A program made the translations under genes and the position numbers. A stretch of 9,153 nucleotides of DNA. Origin: Bdellovibrio sp. CG10_big_fil_rev_8_21_14_0_10_47_8. Its GTDB lineage: Bacteria > Bdellovibrionota > Bdellovibrionia > Bdellovibrionales > Bdellovibrionaceae. Shown piece after piece: positions 1 through 6,245 of the stretch. A model generated the notes under the pieces. The model was not told the DNA's origin and did not search any database. It worked only from the letters and a program-made list of their open reading frames with translations. The stretch covers positions 1 through 9,153 of the forward strand of contig PEZR01000110.1 of the NCBI GenBank assembly GCA_002773975.1. Reading direction: 5' to 3'. Numbering within the stretch: the stretch's first letter is position 1; every line of letters starts with the position of its first letter.

Positions 1-293
1 CCATCCACGATCAAATGATGGTGGCCAGCAGTCACATCATTGACCTTTTTTCCAGCCGGAGTCAGCGTCATTCCCTCAACACCCATTTTAACCTTGAATG
101 TGCCGGGCACGGTGGCTCCGTCCAATGGTTCGACGAAAAAGACCCGCGCCATCTTAATCGCACCATGAGAAACATCTGCATTCTCCTGATGAGCTTTAGA
201 CTTTGCAGTTTCAGGCATCTCCGTTTGAGCCATCTCCACCCCGGCCATTGCATAACTTGAAAACAAGAGCGCTAAGAACAATATCCGTGTCAT
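1..293 (-). CDS. Exported DUF4399 domain protein, 5' part only
   Basis: The frame starts at ATG 293 and stays open to the left edge, giving 97 complete codons. Residues 1-17 form a signal peptide: MTR, a hydrophobic stretch (ILFLALLFSSY), then an AMA cleavage site before G18. A polar, Glu- and His-containing linker follows to about residue 47. From about 48 the sequence matches the start of DUF4399 as I know it: RVFFVEPLDGATVPG, then KVKMGVEGMTLTPAG, and the GHHHLIVD histidine cluster at 90-97. The family is small, exported and of unknown function; the histidines could bind metal, but that is a guess. The start is fixed by AAAGGAG seven bases upstream and by its ATGA overlap with the uvrB stop, so it is probably translated by coupling to uvrB. 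The C-terminal part lies outside the window. Confidence 0.85.
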   Translation of the reverse strand, partial: MTRILFLALLFSSYAMAGVEMAQTEMPETAKSKAHQENADVSHGAIKMARVFFVEPLDGATVPGTFKVKMGVEGMTLTPAGKKVNDVTAGHHHLIVD

Positions 294-2395
294 TTTCGAT
301 CTCCTTTGTTCGAAGGCAATACAACTTCACCGCCTTCAGTTTTATTCAAATCCGTCTCGATACTTCCCGACCTCAGACCCAGCTCTAGGATCTCCAGCCG
401 CTTCACTTCATCTCGAATTTTGGCCGCCTCTTCGAAATCCAACTTGGCTGCCGCCTTTTTCATTTTCTCTCGAAGACTGCCGATTTCTTTTGGCAACTTC
501 TCGGGGCTTTCCGAAAACTTTTCAAAAAGATTTTCCCACTTTTTGTTTTCGTGACCAATACGTCCAGCTGGATTTCCGTCGAACAAATCACCAATGCCTT
601 CGCTGATTTTTTTCTTAATCCCCGCCGGCGTAATTCCATGATCCAAATTGTACTGGGTCTGAATTTTTCGACGACGATCGGTCTCGCCCATGGCTTTAGT
701 CATCGAATTCGTCATTCTGTCCGCATACAGAATTACATGGCCATTGAGATTTCTTGCCGCACGGCCAATCGTCTGAATCAAACTTCTCTCTGAGCGCAGA
801 AACCCCTCTTTGTCCGCATCGGTGATGGCCACCAACGAAACTTCGGGAATATCCAATCCTTCTCGCAACAAGTTGATCCCAATCAATACGTCAAAAACGC
901 CCAACCGCAAATCTCGAATAATCTCGACTCGCTCGACAGTCTCAATATCACTGTGCAAGTATTTTACTTTGATGCCCAAAGACTCATAATACTCACTCAA
1001 GTCTTCAGCACTTCGTTTCGTCAGTGTCGTAATCAACACTCTTTCTTTCTTCTTTGTCCGCAAACGAATCTCTTTTAGCAAATCATCCACCTGATGTTTC
1101 ACCGGCCGGACCTCGACTTGCGGGTCGACCAACCCGGTCGGGCGAATAATTTGCTCTACAATGATGCCTTCGCTTTTTTCAAACTCATAAGCACCAGGGG
1201 TTGCCGAGACATACACGACCTTGTCCATAAACCCTTCGAACTCTTGAAAATTCAAAGGCCGATTATCCAGAGCCGAGGGCAACCGAAAACCATGCTCCAC
1301 GAGATTCATCTTCCGCGCCCGATCCCCGCGGTACATCCCCCCAATCTGAGGAATGGTGACATGGGACTCATCCACAAAGGTAATAAACTTGGACGGAAAA
1401 TATTCCAACAAGGTGGGCGGCGGTTCCCCCGGAGATCGCCCTGTCAAATGTCGCGAGTAGTTTTCAATCCCCTGGCAAAACCCCATTTGCTCCATCATCT
1501 CAATATCGTAAAGAGTTCTCTGCTCGAGCCGTTGCGCTTCTAGAAACTTCATCTCTTTCTGCATATACTGAAGCCGCTCACGTAGCTCATCGCGAATATT
1601 TCCCACCGCTCGTTTTATATTGTCATCCCCTGTGGCATAATGAGACCCCGGATAAATTCCAATCTGATCCAATTCCTCAAGCACCTCTCCGGTCAGTGGA
1701 TCCATCCACGCAATTTTTTCGATGAAATTTCCAAAAAACTCGACCCGAATAGCTTTTTCTTCTTCGTACGGAGGAAAAATCTCGACGATGTCCCCTCGGA
1801 CCCGAATCGTTCCGCGATGAAAATCCACATTGTTCCTTTGGTACTGAATGCGAATCAATTCTTTCAACAAATGATCCCGCTTCATTTCTGTATTGGAAAT
1901 CAGCTGAATCATCATCCCTTCATAGGCCTCGGGGCTGCCCAGACCATAGATGCAAGAAACACTGCTAACGATAATCACATCCCGCCGGTCAAACAAAGAC
2001 CTGGTCGCCGAATGCCTCATGCGATCAATCTGTTCATTGATGGCGGAATCTTTTTCAATATAAGTGTCAGTTGAAGGGATATAGGCTTCCGGCTGATAGT
2101 AGTCGTAATAAGAGACAAAATACTCGACCGCATTATTGGGAAAAAGCTCTTTGAACTCGGAATACAATTGAGCGGCCAAGGTTTTATTGGGTGCTAAAAT
2201 CAACGCGGGCTCGTTGAGAGCCGCGATGGTATGAGCCATGGTGAAGGTCTTCCCCGATCCGGTAACACCCAATAAGGTTTGATGATTCAGATTCTTCTGA
2301 AAATGATCGACTAAATCATGAATGGCTTTGGGTTGGTCTCCCGAGGGCTTAAACTCGGACACCAACTGAAAGTTTTTTACTTTGCGACTTCCCAT
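290..2395 (-). CDS. uvrB: Excinuclease ABC subunit B (UvrB)
   Basis: UvrB is the damage-verifying helicase of bacterial nucleotide excision repair. UvrA loads it on DNA, it opens the strands around the lesion with a beta-hairpin, and it recruits UvrC for the cuts. The 701-residue protein has the full family layout: an FKPSGDQP entry motif at 15-22; Walker A GVTGSGKT at 43-50; a Tyr-rich beta-hairpin around 96-118 (YYDYYQPEAYIPSTD); DESH (motif II) at 342-345; YVSATPG at 395-401; GINLLREGLDIPEV at 506-519; QTIGRAARN (motif VI) at 541-549; and a C-terminal UVR coiled coil at about 637-672. It is slightly longer than the roughly 673 residues of E. coli UvrB because of a tail after the UVR motif. 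ATG 2395 overlaps the end of cysS by 19 bp and is the only plausible start. No promoter or LexA-type operator is evident just upstream, so it probably depends on the gltX-cysS transcript. Confidence 0.98.
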   Translation of the reverse strand: MGSRKVKNFQLVSEFKPSGDQPKAIHDLVDHFQKNLNHQTLLGVTGSGKTFTMAHTIAALNEPALILAPNKTLAAQLYSEFKELFPNNAVEYFVSYYDYYQPEAYIPSTDTYIEKDSAINEQIDRMRHSATRSLFDRRDVIIVSSVSCIYGLGSPEAYEGMMIQLISNTEMKRDHLLKELIRIQYQRNNVDFHRGTIRVRGDIVEIFPPYEEEKAIRVEFFGNFIEKIAWMDPLTGEVLEELDQIGIYPGSHYATGDDNIKRAVGNIRDELRERLQYMQKEMKFLEAQRLEQRTLYDIEMMEQMGFCQGIENYSRHLTGRSPGEPPPTLLEYFPSKFITFVDESHVTIPQIGGMYRGDRARKMNLVEHGFRLPSALDNRPLNFQEFEGFMDKVVYVSATPGAYEFEKSEGIIVEQIIRPTGLVDPQVEVRPVKHQVDDLLKEIRLRTKKKERVLITTLTKRSAEDLSEYYESLGIKVKYLHSDIETVERVEIIRDLRLGVFDVLIGINLLREGLDIPEVSLVAITDADKEGFLRSERSLIQTIGRAARNLNGHVILYADRMTNSMTKAMGETDRRRKIQTQYNLDHGITPAGIKKKISEGIGDLFDGNPAGRIGHENKKWENLFEKFSESPEKLPKEIGSLREKMKKAAAKLDFEEAAKIRDEVKRLEILELGLRSGSIETDLNKTEGGEVVLPSNKGDRK
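301..307 (-). promoter_or_regulatory. Ribosome binding site of the DUF4399 gene, inside uvrB
   Basis: AAAGGAG on the minus strand lies 7 bases before ATG 293, within the last codons of uvrB. Together with the ATGA stop/start overlap at 290-293 it supports both the chosen start and translational coupling. Confidence 0.75.
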
Positions 2396-3822
2396 TCGCT
2401 CCCTTCGGGAGTGTCACTGACGGCAATGCCCATGGCTGTCAGCTGGTCCCTCAGTTCGTCGGATTTTTTAAAGTCCTTGGCCGCCCGGACCTGAGCACGA
2501 GCAGCCACCAATTGATCAATGTCAGCTCGAACCAATTTTTTCTTGTTCAGTAAAATATCATCCAAAGTGATCAAAAATTCCCGAGCGGGCTCTTGAAACA
2601 GAGACATCAGTTGACCAAATTTGACCACAAAATTCCTAAGAGCCAAGGCCTTCCCACTCACCGCCGGCGAAGGCTTCACTCCCCGCTTGACCTGAGCATT
2701 AAATTGCCGAATCACTTCAAATACCCGCGCAAAGGACTCTGGCGTATTGAAATCATCATTTAAACTCTCAGTGATCTGAGCCCAAGCTTCACTGGTAATT
2801 TTCTGAAACCCAGGGTCTTCTTTGGTGTCCCCTGTGATTAACTGCTCGGCCAAGGCCAGGGCCGAATAGATTCTGGCCAGAGCATGCACCGCCTGATCAA
2901 TTCCGTTCTCACCAAAATCACTGATAGAACGATAATGCACCGACAACAGCATATATTTAAAAATCTCTGGATTGTATTCGTCCATAAAGGCTCGGCCAGT
3001 TTTGATATTTCCCAAAGACTTGCTCATTTTCGCGCCGGAAAAATTCAGCATATTATTGTGCAACCAGTACTTCACATAAGCCTTGCCACTGCAGCCCTCA
3101 CTCTGGGCAATCTCATTTTCATGGTGAGGAAAAATCAAATCCATGCCGCCGCCATGAATATCAATCTGCTCTCCCAGAATACTTTTTGCCATGGCCGAGC
3201 ACTCAATGTGCCACCCTGGTCTCCCTGGCCCCCATGGAGACTCCCAAGCGGGCTCTCCGGGTTTCGATGGCTTCCAAAGTGCAAAATCCAAAGGATCCTG
3301 TTTCTTGCGATCAACCTCGATACGCACCCCGGCCTTAAGATCATCTGGATTGCGATTCGAAAGTTTTCCATAACCATCAAAGGCCTTGATGGAATAAAGG
3401 ACCTCGCCGTCCGACACATACGCTTTATTTTTTGAAACCAAATCACCCACCATCTGTTGGATGGGCTCCATATACTCGGTCACCTTGGGATTGTGATCAT
3501 GCGGTCGCAATTTCAAACGAGCAAAATCTTTTTGAAACTCTTGAATATAACGCTCAGAAATTTCAGAGGCCGTTGTCCCCTCTTTTTTTGCCTGATCGAT
3601 AATTTTATCGTCCACATCCGTATAGTTATAAACATATGTGACCTTGTAACCCTGAACTTCCAGCCAATTGCGAACCAGATTGTAAAAAATGGCGCCCCGA
3701 AAATTTCCGACATGCAAAAGCCCATAGACCGTGGGTCCGCAGCAATACATCTTCACCTGCCCCGGGGTCCAAGGTTTGAATTCTTCTTTTTTTCGAGTCT
3801 GCGTATTGTAAACCACCAACAT
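2377..3822 (-). CDS. cysS: Cysteinyl-tRNA synthetase
   Basis: This class I aminoacyl-tRNA synthetase joins cysteine to tRNA-Cys using ATP. The 481-residue product aligns from its first residues with E. coli CysRS (NTQTRKKEEFKP against NTLTRQKEEFKP). It carries a HIGH-type signature HVGN at 37-40 and KMSKS at 265-269. The zinc ligands line up with the family: C28 (CGPTVY), C208 (WHIECSAM), H233 and E237 (FPHHENEIAQ). A helical anticodon-stem-binding region and short C-terminal domain follow, ending in DTPEGSEWEVAK. I chose ATG 3822 because GAGGAG lies 7 bases upstream. The open frame reaches back to a TTG at 3837, but that would place the Shine-Dalgarno inside the gene. It lies 25 bp after the gltX stop codon, and its end overlaps uvrB by 19 bp. 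Confidence 0.97.
   Translation of the reverse strand: MLVVYNTQTRKKEEFKPWTPGQVKMYCCGPTVYGLLHVGNFRGAIFYNLVRNWLEVQGYKVTYVYNYTDVDDKIIDQAKKEGTTASEISERYIQEFQKDFARLKLRPHDHNPKVTEYMEPIQQMVGDLVSKNKAYVSDGEVLYSIKAFDGYGKLSNRNPDDLKAGVRIEVDRKKQDPLDFALWKPSKPGEPAWESPWGPGRPGWHIECSAMAKSILGEQIDIHGGGMDLIFPHHENEIAQSEGCSGKAYVKYWLHNNMLNFSGAKMSKSLGNIKTGRAFMDEYNPEIFKYMLLSVHYRSISDFGENGIDQAVHALARIYSALALAEQLITGDTKEDPGFQKITSEAWAQITESLNDDFNTPESFARVFEVIRQFNAQVKRGVKPSPAVSGKALALRNFVVKFGQLMSLFQEPAREFLITLDDILLNKKKLVRADIDQLVAARAQVRAAKDFKKSDELRDQLTAMGIAVSDTPEGSEWEVAK
2399..2411 (-). promoter_or_regulatory. uvrB Shine-Dalgarno within a small hairpin in the cysS 3' end
   Basis: On the minus strand the sequence reads CTCCC-GAA-GGGAG, a perfect 5-bp stem closed by a GAA triloop. 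The right arm GGGAG, part of AAGGGAG, is the only Shine-Dalgarno-like sequence before uvrB ATG 2395, leaving three bases (CGA) to the start. Folding would hide it, and ribosomes finishing cysS would open it. The pairing is visible in the sequence; the regulatory role is inferred. Confidence 0.45.
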
Positions 3823-3829
3823 TGGCTTG

Positions 3830-3835
3830 CTCCTC
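3830..3835 (-). promoter_or_regulatory. Ribosome binding site that sets the cysS start
   Basis: GAGGAG on the minus strand sits 7 bases before ATG 3822. The upstream in-frame TTG at 3837 has only a weak GGGAAT in front of it, so the ATG is the likely start. Confidence 0.8.
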
Positions 3836-3847
3836 AAATTCCCAATC

Positions 3848-5320
3848 CTAAAGCTTTCCCAGGCACTGATTCACCCGCGCCAGCAAACTTTTCTTCGACA
3901 TCAACGGAACCAAAATTTTCAGCTCGGCGCCATGGGGTTTCCCAATCACCGCCACACGAATGGGCATGAACAAAAACTTACCTTTAACCTGAGCTTTTTC
4001 TTTCACCAGATCCTGAAGCTTCAAAAATCTCTCTTCAGTCATAAACTCAGAGTTCTCTTGTTCGACCAGCTCTTTCCAAGCTGCAAGAACCGCCTTGCTG
4101 GATTCCCAAGTAAAAACCTCGCTGGCCTCATCATGAATGGTAAAAGATTTGTCAGACAGAGGTCGATACAACTCCACCGCATCGTTCAAAGTTTCCATGG
4201 CGGACTTAAACACATCTACACTCTGTTCCTGCCACGCCGGATCCGAAGACAACTCAAGACCTGCATTTTGCAAAAAAGGAGCAATCTGTTTCCAAATTTC
4301 TGCCGACGGCAAATTTCTGAGGTGCTGTGCATTCATCCATTTTAATTTCACCGCATCAAAAATAGCACCCGCTGGATTTGCTCTGCCCAGGTCAAAACCC
4401 GAGATCATTTCGTCCATGGTCAAAACTTCTTTGCCGTTGGCATGAGACCAACCCAAAAGCGCCACAAAATTCAAAAGAGCCTCTGGCAAGTAGCCTTCCA
4501 GTTTAAATTCATGGCAACTCGTTGCCCCTTTTCGTTTTGATAACTTCTGCCGATCTTCATCCAAAATCAGCGACAAATGACCAAAGGCCGGTGTCACCCA
4601 GTGCATGGCCTCATAGATCATCATCTGTCGCAGGGTATTCGGCAAATGCTCTTCCGCACGCAACACATGAGAAATCTTCATCATGTGATCGTCCACAGCA
4701 CAGCAGAAATTATAAACTGGCATCCCACCACTGCGCAAAAGCACAAAATCCCCAACCATGTCCGATGGGAATCGAACCTCTCCGCGGATTAAGTCATTCA
4801 GAACATAGTCTTTTTTCAGAGCACGGGTCTTAAATCGAACCACGGCCTGCCCACCTTCAGCAATCTTTGCCAAAGACTTTTCCAAGGACCAACTTTCATA
4901 GGGACTCTCGACATGGGGAGGTCGCCCTTGCGCTTTGGCCAGCGCTCTTTGAGCATCGATCTCCTCGTCCGTCAAAAAACAATAATAAGCTGCTCCCTTT
5001 TGCAGAAGCTCTTCCGCCACATTTTTATAAATTGATAACCGCTCGCTCTGTTTGTAAGGGCCAAAGGGCCCCATGGCCTCCAAAGTGCTCGGATGAGGAC
5101 CTTCATCCCACTTCAATCCCAACCACTGCAAATCTTCGAGAACCATTTTCAAAGACTCTTCAGTGCTGCGAGCCTGATCTGTGTCTTCCACTCGCAAAAT
5201 AAATTTGCCGCCATGTTTTTTGGCATAAAGATAGTTGTACAAAGCAGTTCTTGCGCCACCAACATGCAGATAACCTGTCGGTGAAGGCGCAAAACGAACA
5301 CGAACTTCCTGAAAAGACAT
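3848..5320 (-). CDS. gltX: Glutamyl-tRNA synthetase
   Basis: This class I synthetase charges tRNA-Glu with glutamate; in bacteria lacking GlnRS the same enzyme family also mischarges tRNA-Gln. The 490-residue product begins with the GluRS signature RFAPSPTGYLHVGGARTAL (HIGH-type HVGG at 19-22), followed by RVEDTDQARSTEES at 43-56. The second ATP motif is KLSKRKG at 259-265. After it come the LEGYLPEALLNFVALLGWS segment and an alpha-helical anticodon-binding domain to the C terminus. The zinc site of E. coli GluRS (a C-x-C pair plus later ligands) looks absent: only C114 (YYCFL) remains there. The start is ATG 5320, with GGGAGG 5 bases upstream; the TTG at 5323 would sit too close. It is probably first in the gltX-cysS-uvrB-DUF4399 operon. 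Whether it is discriminating for tRNA-Glu cannot be judged here. Confidence 0.97.
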   Translation of the reverse strand: MSFQEVRVRFAPSPTGYLHVGGARTALYNYLYAKKHGGKFILRVEDTDQARSTEESLKMVLEDLQWLGLKWDEGPHPSTLEAMGPFGPYKQSERLSIYKNVAEELLQKGAAYYCFLTDEEIDAQRALAKAQGRPPHVESPYESWSLEKSLAKIAEGGQAVVRFKTRALKKDYVLNDLIRGEVRFPSDMVGDFVLLRSGGMPVYNFCCAVDDHMMKISHVLRAEEHLPNTLRQMMIYEAMHWVTPAFGHLSLILDEDRQKLSKRKGATSCHEFKLEGYLPEALLNFVALLGWSHANGKEVLTMDEMISGFDLGRANPAGAIFDAVKLKWMNAQHLRNLPSAEIWKQIAPFLQNAGLELSSDPAWQEQSVDVFKSAMETLNDAVELYRPLSDKSFTIHDEASEVFTWESSKAVLAAWKELVEQENSEFMTEERFLKLQDLVKEKAQVKGKFLFMPIRVAVIGKPHGAELKILVPLMSKKSLLARVNQCLGKL

Positions 5321-5325
5321 CAAGG

Positions 5326-5331
5326 CCTCCC
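5326..5331 (-). promoter_or_regulatory. Ribosome binding site of gltX
   Basis: GGGAGG on the minus strand precedes ATG 5320 by 5 bases and only 2 bases would separate it from the in-frame TTG at 5323, which favours the ATG. Confidence 0.75.
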
Positions 5332-5351
5332 GGCTGAAAACACAGCAAGGG

Positions 5352-5372
5352 ATCAGTCTAGCGCAGTCTGAT
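5352..5372 (-). repeat. Short palindromic/direct repeat in the gltX leader
   Basis: A 21-bp element is bounded by ATCAG (5352-5356) and CTGAT (5368-5372). It contains two copies of CAGTCT on the plus strand (5354-5359 and 5364-5369) whose starts are exactly 10 bp apart. On the minus strand the copies read AGACTG-CGCT-AGACTG. It lies about 30 bp before the gltX start and overlaps the best -10-like hexamer (TAGACT, 5355-5360). It could be an operator or chance; the low confidence reflects its small size. Confidence 0.25.
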
Positions 5373-5374
5373 TT

Positions 5375-5437
5375 TCAATGGAAGCCTTGAACCCATTTGC
5401 CAACGAGTCGACATCGATGACGCACAGAAAGGGACAT
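5375..5437 (-). CDS. Possible 20-residue leader peptide upstream of gltX
   Basis: ATG 5437 follows GGAGG with a 9-base gap and opens a 20-codon frame (MSLSVRHRCRLVGKWVQGFH) ending in TGA at 5375, before the gltX ribosome binding site. The frame extends in phase to ATG 5473, but that codon abuts the carD terminator T-tract and has no ribosome binding site. The peptide is basic and matches nothing I recognise. There is no run of Glu or Cys codons of the kind expected for classical attenuation. It may well be chance. Confidence 0.15.
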   Translation of the reverse strand: MSLSVRHRCRLVGKWVQGFH

Positions 5438-5473
5438 CTCCCCAAACCTCCCCTCGTCGAGACTTTTGGACAT

Positions 5474-5503
5474 AAAAAAAGGGCTCAACGCATTGAGCCC
5501 TTT
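5474..5503 (-). terminator. Intrinsic terminator of carD
   Basis: On the minus strand, 25 bp after the carD stop codon, AAAGGGCTCAA and TTGAGCCCTTT form a perfect 11-bp stem (5478-5488 with 5493-5503) around a 4-base loop. A run of seven T residues (5474-5480) overlaps the end of the stem. The plus strand has only three T residues after the stem, so it points to minus-strand termination. Confidence 0.92.
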
Positions 5504-5528
5504 GTAAAATCAAATGTTCATGAATTCT

Positions 5529-6044
5529 CTAGAGTCCGAAAATCTGCCGAACTTCATCCTCGTCCGTCAAAGTTTTTTGATCCACAGCCAAGGAAAGCTC
5601 TTTCATTAAAAGACCTCGGGCTGTATCGAGCATTTTTCTTTCGCCGAAAGAAAGCTCCTTGTCGACCCGAAGGAGGAACAAATCGCGTAAAACTTCAGCA
5701 ATTTCAAAAACGGATCCGGTTTTGATCTTTTCCATGTACTCGCGATAGCGTCGATTCCAGGTTTGATTGTCAATCTTAACGTCTTTGACTTTGAGAATTT
5801 CAATCACCTTGTTGGCTTCGTCTACAGAGATAATGGGCCGCAGACCCACCTGACTGACGCTGGTTTTTGGAACCATGATTTTCAGGCCGGTCTCAAGGAT
5901 TTGAACTGAATAGAACTCCAGCTTTGAACCCATGATTTCTTTGGTCTCGACGGCCACAACCAGACCGACACCATGCCCAGGATAAACTGCGTGATCCCCA
6001 GCTTTAAAATCCACTAAAGACGATTGAGTTTTAACTTCTGCCAC
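5529..6044 (-). CDS. carD: CarD/CdnL-family RNA polymerase-binding regulator
   Basis: CarD/CdnL proteins bind the RNA polymerase beta subunit and stabilise open promoter complexes, especially at rRNA and other growth genes. The 171-residue product has the N-terminal RNAP-interacting domain (about 10-70), related to that of Mfd and marked by GDHAVYPGHGVGLV at 16-29. An all-helical DNA-binding domain follows (about 74-171), with the conserved Trp at W96 (NQTWNRRYREYMEKIKTGS) and the RDLFLLR and LSFGERKMLDTAR helices. I chose GTG 6044 because GGAGG lies 7 bases upstream. The frame extends to another GTG at 6074, but that adds only a Gly/Ser-rich stretch containing the Shine-Dalgarno itself. The length fits stand-alone CdnL rather than Myxococcus CarD, which has an extra HMGA-like C-terminal region. 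The gene has its own promoter and terminator and looks monocistronic. Confidence 0.95.
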   Translation of the reverse strand: MAEVKTQSSLVDFKAGDHAVYPGHGVGLVVAVETKEIMGSKLEFYSVQILETGLKIMVPKTSVSQVGLRPIISVDEANKVIEILKVKDVKIDNQTWNRRYREYMEKIKTGSVFEIAEVLRDLFLLRVDKELSFGERKMLDTARGLLMKELSLAVDQKTLTDEDEVRQIFGL

Positions 6045-6051
6045 TATTGAA

Positions 6052-6056
6052 CCTCC
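6052..6056 (-). promoter_or_regulatory. Ribosome binding site that sets the carD GTG start
   Basis: GGAGG on the minus strand is followed by TTCAATA (7 bases) and then GTG 6044. The longer frame from GTG 6074 would place this site inside the coding region. Confidence 0.8.
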
Positions 6057-6121
6057 ACTCTCATTCCGCTTCACTCCAGAACCCCAAAACCAATTTCAAA
6101 GGCGGAATATGAGCCAAGGAA

Positions 6122-6150
6122 TTTATAGCCTATTTGACACGAGTTATCAA
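6122..6150 (-). promoter_or_regulatory. Sigma70-type promoter of carD
   Basis: On the minus strand a -35 box TTGATA (6145-6150) and a -10 box TATAAA (6122-6127) are separated by exactly 17 bp. Each box matches the consensus at 5 of 6 positions. The transcript would begin around 6115, leaving a leader of about 70 bases before GTG 6044. It lies between the protease terminator and carD, so the orientation and context fit. Confidence 0.7.
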
Positions 6151-6180
6151 ACCCTATGAAGTGCACCGAGGACTTTTTTC

Positions 6181-6214
6181 AAAGAAAAAGCGGAGGCCGA
6201 TTGGCCTCCGCTTT
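6181..6214 (-). terminator. Intrinsic terminator of the S8 protease gene
   Basis: 31 bp after the protease stop codon, the minus strand has AAAGCGGAGGCC and GGCCTCCGCTTT forming a perfect 12-bp, GC-rich stem (6187-6198 with 6203-6214) around a 4-base loop. It runs into TTTTTCTTT. No T-run follows on the plus strand. Confidence 0.92.
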
Positions 6215-6245
6215 CATAGTAAAATCAATAGATTAGGCGAATAAA

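Noticed and set aside
68..253. Minus-strand frame of 61 codons at the left end
   Set aside because: It is out of phase with the DUF4399 frame that starts at 293, which has a signal peptide, a ribosome binding site and family motifs.
2884..3435. Plus-strand open frame of 183 codons, and similar ones at 1094-1543, 1640-2074, 3457-3969 and 3827-4345
   Set aside because: They lie wholly or almost wholly opposite the well-supported uvrB, cysS and gltX genes, with no recognisable domain. They are antisense shadows.
3823..3837. TTG start five codons upstream for cysS
   Set aside because: It would put the GAGGAG Shine-Dalgarno inside the gene, and the ATG at 3822 matches the N terminus of E. coli CysRS.
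5160..5348. Minus-strand frame of 62 codons overlapping the gltX start
   Set aside because: It is in a different phase from gltX, which is unmistakable here.
5380..5400. GGGTTCAAGGC on the minus strand resembling a tRNA T-arm
   Set aside because: The flanking bases do not form a proper T-stem, and no acceptor, D or anticodon arms can be drawn around it.
6045..6074. GTG start ten codons upstream for carD
   Set aside because: The added residues include the coding equivalent of the GGAGG site and have no family similarity.
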